A stretch of 64,000 nucleotides of DNA from positions 4,814,961-4,878,960 of the forward strand of contig NC_135071.1 in assembly GCF_051401765.1 (NCBI RefSeq), read 5' to 3'. The translations under genes and the position numbers were made by a program. Positions within the stretch are counted from its first letter, which is position 1. Every line of letters begins with the position of its first letter. This stretch comes from Calliopsis andreniformis (Eukaryota; Arthropoda; Insecta; Hymenoptera; Andrenidae). Shown piece by piece: positions 11,005 through 23,400 of this stretch. Under the pieces are notes generated by a model. That model did not search any database and was not told the origin of the DNA. It was given only the letters and a program-made list of their open reading frames with translations.

Positions 11005-11436
11005 ATGGACACAATTAAGTCGCAATTAGAAACCTTGTCGGAAGATTCAAAGGGATCTGTAAATTATGTTTCTTGGCGATTCAAATTGGATCTGACATTG
11101 AAGTCTAAAGACTTATATTTGGTCGCAATGGGAACAACATTAAAACCTGAAGGTACGGAGACAGATGCAGCGGTCAAGGCCTGGATCAAAAGAGACCTTG
11201 AAGCTCAGATTCTTATAGGTTTAAATGTAAATAGTAGTATAGCAAAAAAAATTGCAAATTGTAAATCAGCTTTTCAAATGTCAGAGAAACTAGATGTTTT
11301 ATATGGTAAGAAGTCAGATCTTAGTGTTGAAGGCTTGCAAAGACAATTCTTCAGTTTTAAATACGATTCCAGTAAGTCAGCCGTTGAGAACTGCATGACA
11401 ATTCAACAACTTGCAGAAGATCTAACTGCGGAATGA
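11005..11436 (+). pseudogene. Copia gag, N-terminal part (ends at a TGA)
   Basis: 143 codons from the first ATG after the leader. The content fits the copia gag capsid domain (UBN2-like): W-R-F-K-L-D near residue 27, a 'LKSKDLY' segment, and a helical region ending EDLTAE. The stop TGA at 11434-11436 is in the same frame as the main pol-coding frame that starts to be read again at once (EEVKESW...GMLPPKLY). Copia elements normally make gag and pol from one frame, so this is best seen as a single nonsense mutation in an otherwise open 1,355-codon frame. Read-through is conceivable but unsupported by any visible signal. Confidence 0.85.
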
Positions 11437-14400
11437 GAAGAGGTTAAGGAGAGTTGGATAATAACGAGAATTCTAGGCATGTTACCACCTAAGCTCTATC
11501 ACTTTCGAACTGCATGGGACAATGTAAGTGGAACTGAAAAGAGCTTCGACAAACTACTCGAACGCCTGCGCCTAGAAGAAGACAGACTGAATGAAAATGA
11601 AAAACCAGAGGGGTCTACGCCACAAAATGCATTCATCTCAAGAGACAACAGGAAACCAGGTAAACCAAATTCACTGAGAAAACCAGCGGTTGAGTGCTTC
11701 AAATGCGGTATGAAAGGTCACATAAAGAAATATTGTAAAAACAAACCATGTGCCAAACATCTGGAGTACTGTAGAAATAACTATACATGCAATATTTGCA
11801 ATCAGAAGGGTCACTTTGCGAAGGAGTGTTCAAAGGGAAATGCTGATAAGAACAACAATGAAAAGGGTGACAAGACTGAAAAGAATGACTCGAACAAACT
11901 AAGTCGTCGAGCCTTTATCACTGTTGGCCTGTCGACTGCTAAAATTGATCACATAAACTCAAAGCGAAACTGCAACAGTCTATGGTACCAGGATTGCGCT
12001 GCCACTCAACACATGACTTTCAATAGGGAATGGTTGACAAATTTTGTGAAACTTCAGCAACCAACAACAGTTGTGATTGGTGATGCTACCGAGTTAGATG
12101 GAACTGGCATTGGTGACGTGGAACTGGAAGCCTTTGATGGCAGAAATTGGTGCAAAATAGTATTAAAAAATGTCTTGTATGTACCAAAGTTGACATTCAA
12201 TCTATTCTCTGTTACTCAAATGCTGGACAGGGGATACATCCAAACTGCAAATGCTCACCAGTCGGAATTCAAGACGTTGGATCAAAAGGAGACTGTGGCA
12301 ATTGCCAAGCGTGACGGCAAGTTGTATGAAATGATGTTTCGTCAGGAACAGTCGGACAAGTGTCTGTTGACTACTTCTATTAAGGACTGGCATGAAAAAT
12401 TGGCGCATCAGAACGTCAAATATGTTAGAGATATCTTGAACAGAAATGGTATAAACTATGTTGATGACTGGAATGATTACGTCTGTGAAGGATGTGTATA
12501 TGGAAAGCAACATCGCATTTCGCATCCGAGGAATCCAAAAGTTGCCGATAATCCCTTGGATTTAATTCACGTTGATTTGTGTGAAATGAACATTCGGTCG
12601 TTGGGAGGAGCAAAGTACTTCCTACTGTTCAAAGATGATTTCTCTCATTTTCGTACGGTTTACTTCCTGAAAACGAAAGATGAAGCAGCTTCCAGTCTCG
12701 AGGCATTTATGAGGATGGTGGAAAACCAGTTCGACAAGAAGGTTAAGTGCCTAAGGTCGGACAACGGAACAGAAATAAAGAACGCAAACACCAAAAGATT
12801 GCTGGAGGAGCTCGGAGTCCTTCACACCAAATCAAATGCTTACTCACCGCAGCAGAACGGTCGGATCGAAAGGGAAATGCGGACCGTCGTTGAGGCAGCT
12901 CGATTTGCTTTGCACGCACGAAAACTAGATGAGAGCCTGTGGGCCGAAGCTGTTAATTATGCAGTCTTCACGTTAAATCAAACCGGAACGAGCTCACTGA
13001 AAGGCAAGAGCCCTGCTGATCTGTGGTTCGGACGCAGGGTAGACGTTGGCAAATTCAAAAGTTTCGGATGTGAGTGTTATGTCCTGACCCCGGATCACAA
13101 GCGAGGCAAAATTGAAAGGAAATCCAAGAAGGGAATATTTGTAGGCTATGATTTTGATACTCCCTGTTACAGGATTTTCCTGGCTGATGAACGTGAAGTT
13201 ATCAGTTCTGTAAATGTAGTTTTCAATGAGAAAGTACAAGTTGATAGAAGACCCACTACAACTGAAATCCCTGTGACGGACGGTGTCACTCAAGACTTGG
13301 AAGATGAGCCCGAAAACTCTGAATCAGGAGATTCCGAATTCGAAAGTCTGGATGATGAACCGATTGCCAACGTAGATCATGATGTCTCTGAAGCCTCGGA
13401 CAATTCATCTGACATTTCGGAACAAAACCAACCTGAACGAAGAAGTTTGCGCGACCGCCGAAACATAAGGATGCCTGCCAGATTCACCGATTACAAAATG
13501 GACAGTTGCCAAAAGAGAAACAATGTAAACATGGCCATGATCGGAGAAGTCTTCGACATTCCTGTCTCTGAGGCTCTAAAAGATAAAAGCTGGCGTAGAG
13601 CCATGACCGATGAATTCAAGTCTTTAATCAAAATGAAAACATGGGACTTAACGAAACCGCCGGATCATGCCAGACCACTAACCTGTCGCTGGGTACTGCG
13701 GGAAAAACAGGATGGTCGACTAAAAGCTCGACTAGTAGTCAGAGGTTACGAGCAAGAAGAAGGGATCGATTATTCGGAAACCTTTAGTCCTGTTGCACGG
13801 CATGCGTCGATTCGTCTGATCCTTAGTGTCGCGGCTTCGAATAAAATGAAAATGGCGACATTTGACGTCAAGACAGCCTTTCTCTATGGCGAACTGAAAG
13901 AAGAAATCTACATGTACCAGCCTGAAGGCTTTGAAGACGGAACTGATCGTATCTGCAGATTGAATAAAAGCTTGTACGGTCTAAAACAAACCCCCAAAAA
14001 TTGGAACGAAAAATTTTCAAAATTTCTGAACACACAAGGATTTGATAATACCGACGATGATCCTTGTATTTATTACAACAAAGACAAAACCATCATGATT
14101 GCTCTGTTCGTCGATGATGGATTGATAGTAGGAACGACAAGAAACTGCATTCTCGAGATTCTGGGTCAGCTAAGCCAAAAATTCGAGATCACCTTTGACA
14201 GAACACTTCCAGATAGCCTGGCATATCTTGGTATGAAAATTGAAAACCGTCCACATGAAATTTTTATAAATCAACGGAACTATACGGAGAAAATTCTCTC
14301 GCGATTCAAATTCGACACAACGAATCCAACAGCCACACCTATGGAATGCGGAATGATTACAAACGAAGAAAGTTACGTAAATGACAGACCACTTCAAAAG

Positions 14401-15072
14401 TCTGAACCCTATCGTGAAGCCATAGGAAGCTTGCTATATCTGTCCACAATCACACGTCCGGATATCAGCTTTGCTGTAAACTACCTAAGTAGATTCAATG
14501 ACAAGCCGATGAAGAGCCACTGGAAGATGGTTAAGCGAGTCTTCGCATATCTGAAGGGAACTGCAAACTTCGGAATATGCTTTAATGGAGACAAGACAAT
14601 TATTGCCTATACGGACTCCGACTATGGTGGCGACATATCTACCGGGCATTCCACCAGTGGGGTACTCATCATGAGAGGAGGGCCCATCGTCTGGTACGCT
14701 CAAAAGCAACGTCTAGTAGCAACCTCGACTGCCGAGGCCGAATATCGGGCCGCTGTTTCCTCAATTGATGACATTAGTTGGATCCGACGCATAGGGAAGG
14801 AATTACAAATATTGGAGTCAGATCGACCAACAACGCTGCGTGTCGACAACAAATCTGCCATTCACATGCTGAAAAATATGCACGAAGGAAAAATTACCAA
14901 GGGTAAAAAACACATTGAGATTCCAAGAAAATTTATCCTGGAACACATAGGAAAAACGATAGAGCTGAATCATGTCGCGAGTTCGAAACAATTGGCTGAC
15001 ATACTGACTAAACCGCTAACTCGTAAAACATTTGAAAATCTGCGTTCAAAAATAATTAAGGAGGAGTGTTGA
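11437..15072 (+). CDS. Copia gag-pol polyprotein (zinc knuckles, protease, integrase, RT, RNase H)
   Basis: Open from the codon after the TGA to 15072. Numbering from the ATG at 11479: two zinc knuckles C-x2-C-x4-H-x4-C (C73-C86, C104-C117); the protease site is D172-C-A rather than the usual DSG/DTG; the integrase has the HHCC region (H305, H310, C336, C339) and acids D366, D428, E464; RT has D796 in TFDVKTAF and FVDD at 877-880; RNase H has D1046, E1086/E1088 and D1123. Domain order (integrase before RT) is diagnostic of Copia. Length is normal once the upstream gag part is counted. All catalytic acids except the altered protease motif look intact. The polypurine tract TAAGGAGGAG lies at 15057-15066, just before the 3' LTR, and overlaps the end of the frame. 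Confidence 0.95.
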   Translation, partial: EEVKESWIITRILGMLPPKLYHFRTAWDNVSGTEKSFDKLLERLRLEEDRLNENEKPEGSTPQNAFISRDNRKPGKPNSLRKPAVECFKCGMKGHIKKYCKNKPCAKHLEYCRNNYTCNICNQKGHFAKECSKGNADKNNNEKGDKTEKNDSNKLSRRAFITVGLSTAKIDHINSKRNCNSLWYQDCAATQHMTFNREWLTNFVKLQQPTTVVIGDATELDGTGIGDVELEAFDGRNWCKIVLKNVLYVPKLTFNLFSVTQMLDRGYIQTANAHQSEFKTLDQKETVAIAKRDGKLYEMMFRQEQSDKCLLTTSIKDWHEKLAHQNVKYVRDILNRNGINYVDDWNDYVCEGCVYGKQHRISHPRNPKVADNPLDLIHVDLCEMNIRSLGGAKYFLLFKDDFSHFRTVYFLKTKDEAASSLEAFMRMVENQFDKKVKCLRSDNGTEIKNANTKRLLEELGVLHTKSNAYSPQQNGRIEREMRTVVEAARFALHARKLDESLWAEAVNYAVFTLNQTGTSSLKGKSPADLWFGRRVDVGKFKSFGCECYVLTPDHKRGKIERKSKKGIFVGYDFDTPCYRIFLADEREVISSVNVVFNEKVQVDRRPTTTEIPVTDGVTQDLEDEPENSESGDSEFESLDDEPIANVDHDVSEASDNSSDISEQNQPERRSLRDRRNIRMPARFTDYKMDSCQKRNNVNMAMIGEVFDIPVSEALKDKSWRRAMTDEFKSLIKMKTWDLTKPPDHARPLTCRWVLREKQDGRLKARLVVRGYEQEEGIDYSETFSPVARHASIRLILSVAASNKMKMATFDVKTAFLYGELKEEIYMYQPEGFEDGTDRICRLNKSLYGLKQTPKNWNEKFSKFLNTQGFDNTDDDPCIYYNKDKTIMIALFVDDGLIVGTTRNCILEILGQLSQKFEITFDRTLPDSLAYLGMKIENRPHEIFINQRNYTEKILSRFKFDTTNPTATPMECGMITNEESYVNDRPLQKSEPYREAIGSLLYLSTITRPDISFAVNYLSRFNDKPMKSHWKMVKRVFAYLKGTANFGICFNGDKTIIAYTDSDYGGDISTGHSTSGVLIMRGGPIVWYAQKQRLVATSTAEAEYRAAVSSIDDISWIRRIGKELQILESDRPTTLRVDNKSAIHMLKNMHEGKITKGKKHIEIPRKFILEHIGKTIELNHVASSKQLADILTKPLTRKTFENLRSKIIKEEC

Positions 15073-15399
15073 GAGTTAATTATTTTTAAGTTAATCTTAA
15101 GTTCATATTGCGCGCCGAAAGGTTCGACCGAAGTCGGGCGTAACGAAACAAAAGAACCCTGACTTCCGTTCTTGGGTAAGCGTTCGAAGGATGCAAGCCG
15201 CATGTGCGCGCAAAACGTGTCGGTGGCAAGAAAGACGTGCAAAGAGCGTAAAAATTAAACATGTTATGTTCGCAAGATTTATGTGTAGTAAAAAGGCGCC
15301 TTTTTCGTTTAATCATTCTGCCGCCGTCAAATAAAGCCTAAAAGACAAAAGCTATTGACTACGTTCGTTGTCCTCGCCATCTCAAACTAAGTCGCAACA
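15067..15399 (+). repeat. Copia 3' LTR
   Basis: 333 bp, one base different from the 5' LTR by eye. It begins inside the last codons of pol (stop TGA at 15070-15072) and ends CGCAACA at 15399. Confidence 0.95.
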
Positions 15400-17613
15400 C
15401 TTACCCTACTTTTCTATGATACATTGCGTACTATTTCCTGACCTATGTTACAGAGTTACTGATTCACATGCAGCTTACGTAATATATAAAGGTATCAAGA
15501 AGTTCCCCGATTGTATTGAGGAACACAGCGCACAATAAAAGTTGTATTTGTATTTGAAAAATGGATTATGTTGTTAGGTAATCACCTGTACCACTAACTA
15601 ACATTTCCCATGAAAGAATGAATTGTAAAACAAATTATTACCATTTTTGTTTATAACTTTTTTTATAATTATTTAAATATCTGAAAAATATTTTACCAGT
15701 CAATAGATCTAATGAAATGTCATAACTTTCTTCTGAAACATTTTTTTCTAGCTCCCATGAATTACCAGTTGTAAAATAAAATCGAAAATTAGCCGAACTT
15801 TTAAGGATTGAATTTACCCCCTCAGAGTGAATTTTCGCAAGAAAAAAATTGCGTATTACATATCTGAGTATGCTCTACGTATCCCAAAAGTTTCATAATT
15901 TTTTGAATTTCCAGGTTAAGGATTCAGTAAGTATCATACTTTAAACAAGTTTTATTGTGTAAACATTTTTAATTACTATGTATATTGAGAAATCATGTTA
16001 CTTTAAAGTACTTGTTAAAAATAAATATTTTACATGAAAATGATTTTTAACTATTAACAAATCATAAGTAATTTAAAAATATTTAACGGACAAAATAGTT
16101 GAGCACTAGGATTAGTAAGTAATAAAATGTCTGATCCGCAATGTCTTAATATATCTGCAAAACGAGAAAATCCTTCGACTCATAGTTTACCGTATACACA
16201 TGTTAACTTTAAAACATTATTAGTGCAAAACGAAAGCAGGTCGGACACTATTTTACGAGATATTTTGTAACCCGTTTGCAGACCCCTACCGCCACTTAAA
16301 ATATTGAAACGTATACATGTTACACACTATTCTTAACGATAAAAGAATAATTATATATGACTGCAAGAATTAATGTTTCAGAATAAATAATAGATGCATA
16401 ACAGCAATTCAAATTGGAGTGTATTTCGCACGGAGTGTTTACAGTCAAGAGTCCGAGTGAAAACACTATCCTAATTCTTTCTTTTGCCGTTAGTGTACTT
16501 AGTGTACAGAAGTGTAGAAAATCCTCAAAGGGTGCGAAAGATGGTATAAGAACTTATTCCGCTGTCTTAAATTAAATCTTATTCCGAAACAGTACTGTAT
16601 CATTGCTCTTTGTAGCAACAAATATCACGTTTTCATTTTTATTCATATATATTTTACTAACAATAATAAATAATACGTGCACGTACACACGTAATATACA
16701 CGCATAATAAACAACTTTAGAGTGAAAACTGTAGGAAATTGACGATGCACACACAAGCCTCTTTGTGCCAGCAAGATTGTAAATTTGTTCCCCCTTTTGA
16801 CCACTGTTTCAACTCTTTCAACTAGTCTTAAGAAATGCTCACGGCCGCGTGTTACACCAGTAGTTGCGAACAAAACTGACCGTGCACCCTGAAGATTAAG
16901 ATATCTATTTGGAATAATTGCAGCAGTGCGACCTTAAGGAACTCTAATGACAGATTTTAAGCTTTCACGGCTCACATAGTTATTATATGTGGCTATCGAT
17001 TTAAAACCTTGTCAAAAAGAAAATTGCTTCCGACGTTCTGTCAGTATTGCAACTTAGTTTCATCAAGGTTCTTGAATATAATGATACTATATCATTCCAC
17101 AGAACACTGATGAATTTACATCAACAATTAGAATGATAATAGCACGAGAGTATGAGCATTACGGTAGATCTTAGCTGTACTTGGCGAAAATTTTTGTACA
17201 ACTTTTTCATGCCACCCCCTAAAATTGTTTCCATTGGATAAAAAAATAATTTCTGTAAAAAACGAAGTTGATCGGATAATAAAAAAACGTGGCACATTCA
17301 CGTTAAGGTTGCAAAAAGTGTGAAATTTTGTATCAACAAAAAAAAATGAAGCAAACATTTCAAATAATAGTTCAATTATCTTCTTATTCAAAAATATTCA
17401 TCATGATAGTGCTACAGTATAGTTTTTTCAGCACAATAATTAACTAATTGTTAGAGTTTCGGGCAAGTAAGGTTTATGGCAGAGTATTTACAGCAGTCGC
17501 ACAGTACGCGACAAATTTAATTTCTACCACATGTTCAATTCCAATCAGGAAAAGGTTTTGAGCAAGATCCTCTCATAAACACTGCAGAACCGAAGGACTA
17601 CTCGACCTCGAAC
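15400..17613. other. Unassigned AT-rich sequence
   Basis: Over 2 kb with no recognisable gene. The longest frames (87, 76 and 60 codons, minus strand, 16.57-17.39 kb) are low in complexity, overlap each other and match no family I know. No terminal inverted repeats or long direct repeats were noticed. It may be old host intergenic sequence. Confidence 0.4.
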
Positions 17614-18014
17614 TTAAGGAGGCACACTCCTTCGGGGCCTACTCCGAATCGATCGAAGCGCTATTGCGAAGAAACGGGTATTAGTGAAAACATATAATTT
17701 ATACATGAGATGTGGCGACGCGAAACGCGATTGACGCGCCACCTAACGTAGTTAATAGTAAGTAGGCTTAGGTAGTAATAAGTAGAGTTTGGACTCTATA
17801 GAAAACGTCGGGGCTGGGTGGACGTGTCTCAACCGTAGCAGATAGTAAAATTTTACCAAACATTGAAGATAATATTACTAAATAACTATAAGAGTAAGGT
17901 AGATAAAGGGTGAATAAGAAAATCATCGAAGTGCGGAGTCTAAAGGGGGTCAACCCCTAAAAAGAATATAATACGGGGGTATAATAAATAAAGGGAAAAG
18001 TCTGGAGGAGGAGG

Positions 18015-18032
18015 ATCCCCCTTCGGGGGGAT
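18015..18032 (+). promoter_or_regulatory. UUCG-loop hairpin in the LINE 5' UTR
   Basis: ATCCCCC-TTCG-GGGGGAT is a perfect 7 bp stem closed by a C(UUCG)G tetraloop, the most stable kind of RNA hairpin loop. It lies about 30 bases before the first candidate ORF1 methionine. It may shape LINE RNA folding or translation start; that function is inferred. Confidence 0.6.
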
Positions 18033-18045
18033 TGGAAAGAGAAAA

Positions 18046-20221
18046 ATGGGAGAAATATAGGAATCACAATACAATGGAGATAGAAGAAGAAATACGAATG
18101 GATATCAATTTAAGGAAAATACGGAATAAAATGGAGAATACAGGTAAAACTTGTGAAGAAATGGAATCGACGGAAAAAATGATGAGTCAGCGAAGATAGA
18201 TAGAGTCATAAGTAAAGATGTTCATAGAGGTAAGACCTACACTGAAACTATACAACTCAGGGATACTAAGGAATTTGATTCGGTCATATTGAAAGCATCG
18301 GAATCTGTAGAAGATCGTAGCTGCGTAAATAGCAGAGGCATGAAAAGGAAAAGTTTAGAAAATATACAGGATATTAACGTTGTTAAGAAAAATGTAAATA
18401 TAGAGGAGAACTTAATTAACAAAGTACTGATAAACAAAGAACCAACCGAAATAAATAAAAAGACAGGATTGGTAAAGGAGGAATATATGAAGATAAATGC
18501 ATAAGCGGAGAACATACTGTAACAATTAGTGTTAATAAAAATAAGGTTAACAATAGCAGAAAAGCCAATTCAATAAAAATTTATAATTTCCTTAACAAGG
18601 AAAAATTTCGTTTCGAGTCCATAAAAATGGTAGGCTTCGCTAGAGCGGAAGTAAATTTCAGAGAAAGAGATAAAGCCAATAACCTGATTAGGAAATGTAT
18701 AAAAGCAGACGACGGGTTCGAAGCAAGTATACCCAGGAGGAAAAAATATCGTCTGGGTGTTATCCACGAATGGGAGGACTCGATCAAGGAACTCGAACAA
18801 CAAATTTCACCGAATCAAGGTATTTTTACATTGGAAAGACTTAAGAAGAGGAAAATGAAAGATGGGGTTGCGTCATAGGAGGAGGGCAAGGCTATCCTCT
18901 TTAAAATCCAAGGCTATTCCTTACCGACAAAACTATTAATAGGATACGGACATGTGTGGCTTAGAATCGATCCCTTTGTAGAATCGGTCAAGCAATGCTT
19001 TAAATGTTTAAGATTTGGACATATTCAGAAATACTGCAAGAGCAAACGCAGAAGATATTTCATCTGTAGGGAGGATTATCATAGAAATTGTACAGAAAAT
19101 CTTAGATGCATCAACTGCGGAGGAGGTCATACAAGTACTGCAAGAGAATGTATCAAATTTCAGATTGAGAAGGAAATAAAAAAAACTATGGCTTTTAAAA
19201 ATTTTAGCTATAAGGAGGCTAGAGATCTGGTTAATCATACATACGGACTAAGAAATTATAGCTACAATAAGAACGAATATAATATTAAATATAAGGATTA
19301 CCCTTTACTGAGTAATAACAGAAGGAAAATAGAATACTGGGAAAAGTTGGATTGTTCCTATAACGAAGAACTAGGGAGATGGAGTTCGACAAAGGAAAAT
19401 AAGGTATCTCAAAACAATCGTTGGGTAAATAAACATTTCAGAAATCACAATGGGTCAACAAACTGGAAAGATCAAGTGTCGGATCAAGAAGAATCTGAAG
19501 AAGAAAGAGAGTGGCATAGAACTAAAAATAATAAAAGATTGGACAAAGCATATACACCTCAACAAAGAGGAAATCAAAGGAGAATCAATAATACAAAAAC
19601 TCTGCAGTTTATACCTAGATATCATTATTTACCTAGCGAAGATCATACTGAACCTTTTGAAGTGAATCAAAATCATCAGTCAGTCAAATGGATAGGGAAC
19701 AATAACAAAGAATTAACAAGGAAATTAACCCATAAAAAATAGAGTATAGGGAACATAGAGAAAGATTACAAGAACTCAAAGAAAAAGAAGATGATGAACT
19801 TTTAGAAGAACTGATAGCATTAATAAAAAGCAGAAATCTATTGGATAAGATGGAAAATAGAATAAGTCAGAAAAGAAGAGCTAAGATCGTGAATCCGGAT
19901 CCTGAAGAAGACTGGGAGGGAAACAATAATCAAGTGGAACAATTTGATATGGAGATTAAAAAAAAGAATAAAAGCAAATTAACTAAGAGACTAGAGAAAT
20001 TCAGGGAAGTACAGAGAAATAAAAGCGGTGAACATCTGGAATCAGCTAATATGTACAGGGATATAGGACGGATAAAACAAACAACGCCTGTGACGGCAGG
20101 CAGAAGTGAAGAAGAAGATGAAGAAATGGAACAAGAGACACAGGAAAGTGAAAATGAAAATAAAGAAGTATATGAGGTGGAGTACTTGGACGAATATTTG
20201 AATAACGTCGGTAAACATTAA
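18046..20221 (+). pseudogene. LINE ORF1 (nucleic-acid-binding protein)
   Basis: ORF1 of I/R1-type LINEs coats the RNA in ribonucleoprotein particles. Coding is spread over frames: a lysine/glutamate-rich N-terminal part (about 18046-18504), a folded region (18627-18875), an in-frame TAG at 18876-18878, then the zinc-knuckle region (18954-19300) with CFKCLRFGHIQKYC, a damaged second knuckle ending DYHRNC, and CINCGGGHTSTAREC. A charged region runs to a stop at 19740-19742. A frame change near 19735 continues it as a glutamate/lysine-rich coiled coil up to 20221. The middle knuckle has lost its first cysteine context (FIC rather than C-x2-C). The true start is not fixed; early ATGs at 18046 and 18073 are both possible. 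Confidence 0.75.
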
Positions 20222-20426
20222 GGAAAATAATAACAATAATTTAGAGAATAATATACGTATATTATCTTTATTAGAAAGACTAACAGAATATAGTCATTAT
20301 CGAGATATACAAAGGAGCTGAGTCAACCGACGCAAACCTGAGGCTGGGCGATCAAATGGTTTTTACGCAATATATTATTCAACTTAAAACACGGTCATTG
20401 GAATATCTGCGATAGGGTCGAGAGAT

Positions 20427-23400
20427 AATTTAATAGTTGTGATCTGGAATGCCAGGAGTCTCAGGAATAAAATAACAGAGCTGAAAGCAGAAATAAGTGA
20501 GTATGATATTATGGGCATAACGGAAACATGGTTATTAAAAAAAGATAGATAGTTAGGAAAGATAGAGTTGATAGTAAAAAAGGTGGAGGCTTATGCTGAA
20601 TAATGAAAAAGGATATACCGTTTAGAATAAATAATAATGTTAGATGGATCGAGGGTAAGACAGAGATATTGTCGGTTTCGGTAACAATTAATGGTAGGAA
20701 TGTTGAGATAATTTTGGGATACAAACCTCCTATTAATAAACTGAGGAAACGGGAATGGGATATACTCATGAATAATAGAGGAATGAACAACAAATGCATT
20801 ATTATGGGTGACTTCAATGCAAAAAATAGGCTCTGGAACTGTGAGTCTACTGATAATGATGGGACTTACTTGGCGGAAGCTATAGAAGATGCTAATCTAT
20901 TCATAAATAATGATAAAACTACGTCCAGAACAGGATCTGGCTTTTATAATCCATCTAATTTAGATTTAATTATCACGTCGGCCGGTATTTTTAACGAGGC
21001 AACGGTAATCTCATTCGGAGAAACACTTGGATCCAATCATCTGCAAATAAGTTTGCAGATTAATGGAGAAATAACTAGATCGTTCAGAAAATACTTTTCT
21101 ACAAGAAAGTTCAAAGATAATAATATCGACTGGAGATCGTTTCTATGACAAATGATAGCCGGATATATGGATTTTAAAGAAGTATTAAATAAAACAAGCA
21201 TGGTAGAAGAAAAATGTAAAATATTTACTAACAAAATATTGGAATGGATTAATATCGCTACGTCTGAAGATAAACCATCAAATAGAATTATCTCGGATAG
21301 CATTTCTAACACAATGAATAGAAATAAGAACAGGTGTAACAAGAAAAAATATGATTCATCGAAACAATTCCCTTGGTGGGATGAAGAATACAAAAAGGTA
21401 AAAGAAAAAAGAAGAAAAGCAAACATTAAGTTCTTTAAAAACCATAACGAAGAAAACTGGAAAAAGCTAAAAGCTGTTGAAAAAGAATTTAAGAATTTAA
21501 TAGAAACGAAGAGGAAAAAAGCATGGGAGGACTTTGCAAAGAGCATCGACCATAGAACCAATGGAACGCTGCTGTGGAAAAAAATAAAAAACCTAAAAAA
21601 CGGTTTTGACAACAACGACCCAATTTACATATCCAACGATGAGAAGAAAGATATGGAGATAATAGAAGCGGAAAAACTTCTAAAAGTGAATACAATGTTA
21701 TACAATAACAGCGATGATCGTACTTATGACACAGATGTGCAAAACATTTATGACCCTGGAGACAGTGAAATTTGGAACAAGGATATATCCATTAATGAAG
21801 TAGACGAAGCTTTCTATAGATCGAACGATAAATCAGCCCCTGGACCGGATGGCATCCCTTATTATATTTTCAAAAAACTACCATCTGAATATAGAATACT
21901 CATGAGAGACATTTTTCAGGAAGTCTGGGATATAGGTACCAGCCCCTCACAATGGAAAGAAACAGTGGTAATTTTCCTAAATAAACCAGGAAAAAAAGCA
22001 GTAAGACCGATTTCATTGACCAACACTATGGGAAAACTTATGGAGAGAATCATAAATAATAGACTTAGGAAATGGGCAGAAAAGAATAAAATTATGAACG
22101 AATGGCAGAATGGTTTTAGAAAGGGCAGATCAACAATAGACAATTTAGCTTATCTGTCTAATTCAATTCAAGAGGGTTTTGTATATAACAGGGAAACCCT
22201 AGCAGTATTTATTGACGTAAAATCAGCATACGACAATGTGAACCACATGACACTCAATAAAATACTTACATATAAAAAATGTCCGGAAAAGATAACCATG
22301 TTCATAAAAAACTGCATTAATGCAAGAACAATAAAATGTATGATCAGCAACGGAGATACGCTGGAGGGTCATTTACAAAGAGGCCTTCCACAAGGTGACA
22401 TTCTTAGCCCTTTACTTTATAATATATACACATCAGGAATTACAGATAACATTAATGTATCACGGGTCAAAATTATCCAATATGCAGATGTTGTAGCCAT
22501 ATTCACCAGTAGCTACGTCAGGGAAGAAAATATAGCCAACATAGAAGAAGTGATAAAAAATATGAATGATAGTTTACATTGTATAGGTTTAGAAATTGCA
22601 GAAAATAAAACTAATATGGTTAATTTTAGCAGAAGGAATAGATCACATCTAAGGGATAAAATAAAAATAAAAATAAACAATAATGATATCGAAGAAACGG
22701 AAGGATGCAAGTTTCTTGAAATATACATGGACAAACAATTGAATTATAAAAAACATATCGAGAACATAAAAATAAAAGCCAATAAGAGAAATGCTATGTT
22801 GAGGTTTATCGGTCAAGTGAAAAAAGGAGCAAATTCTAGAACAATGGTGATATATAAATCGTTGGTTAGATCAGTCGTTGAGTATGGATCTCAAATATAC
22901 TATAATACACATGACAATAACAAAAACGTTATCAGCAAAATACATAATGCAGGTTTAAGAGCAGCTATGGAATATAGAATAACTACACCTACAAATGTTA
23001 TGACAGTAGAAGCGGGCGTTATGGACATCGATACAAGAATAGAACTGATTCCAAGCAGATATTGTCTTAACATATTTGTAAGAAATAAGACAGATCTAAT
23101 AAAAAGTATCGGAAATTTATATAACGTTTTGATGATATATGGAAGGTCTACAAATACCGAATTAATTAAAGCTTGGAAAGAAATAAACAAATTCATTAAT
23201 GTAATCAACATAATACAGGAAGACCCGTTCGATTTGATGGTCGATAACCGACGATACGAATCCCATATAGAGCTGAATCGGATAATAGATATTGAGACAG
23301 GTAAATTAAAAAGTCAAACAGACATTAACGGAGAATCCTTGATTAAAGAAATTATAGGAAAAAATGAAATGGACGAAGAGGACATCATAGAAATATATAC

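Larger units (their letters stand above)
10370..15399 (+). mobile_element. Complete Copia LTR retrotransposon
   Basis: A 5,030 bp element with two 333 bp LTRs, a primer-binding site, a single gag-pol frame and a polypurine tract. It starts TGTTGAGAG and ends CGCAACA. The flanks are ATTAC (10365-10369) and CTTAC (15400-15404), a 5 bp target duplication with one mismatch. I compared the two LTRs by eye over their full length and found one difference (T at about 10485 versus C in the second copy), so insertion is recent. The only coding damage I see is one TGA at 11434-11436. It is the most intact LTR element in the window. Confidence 0.95.
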
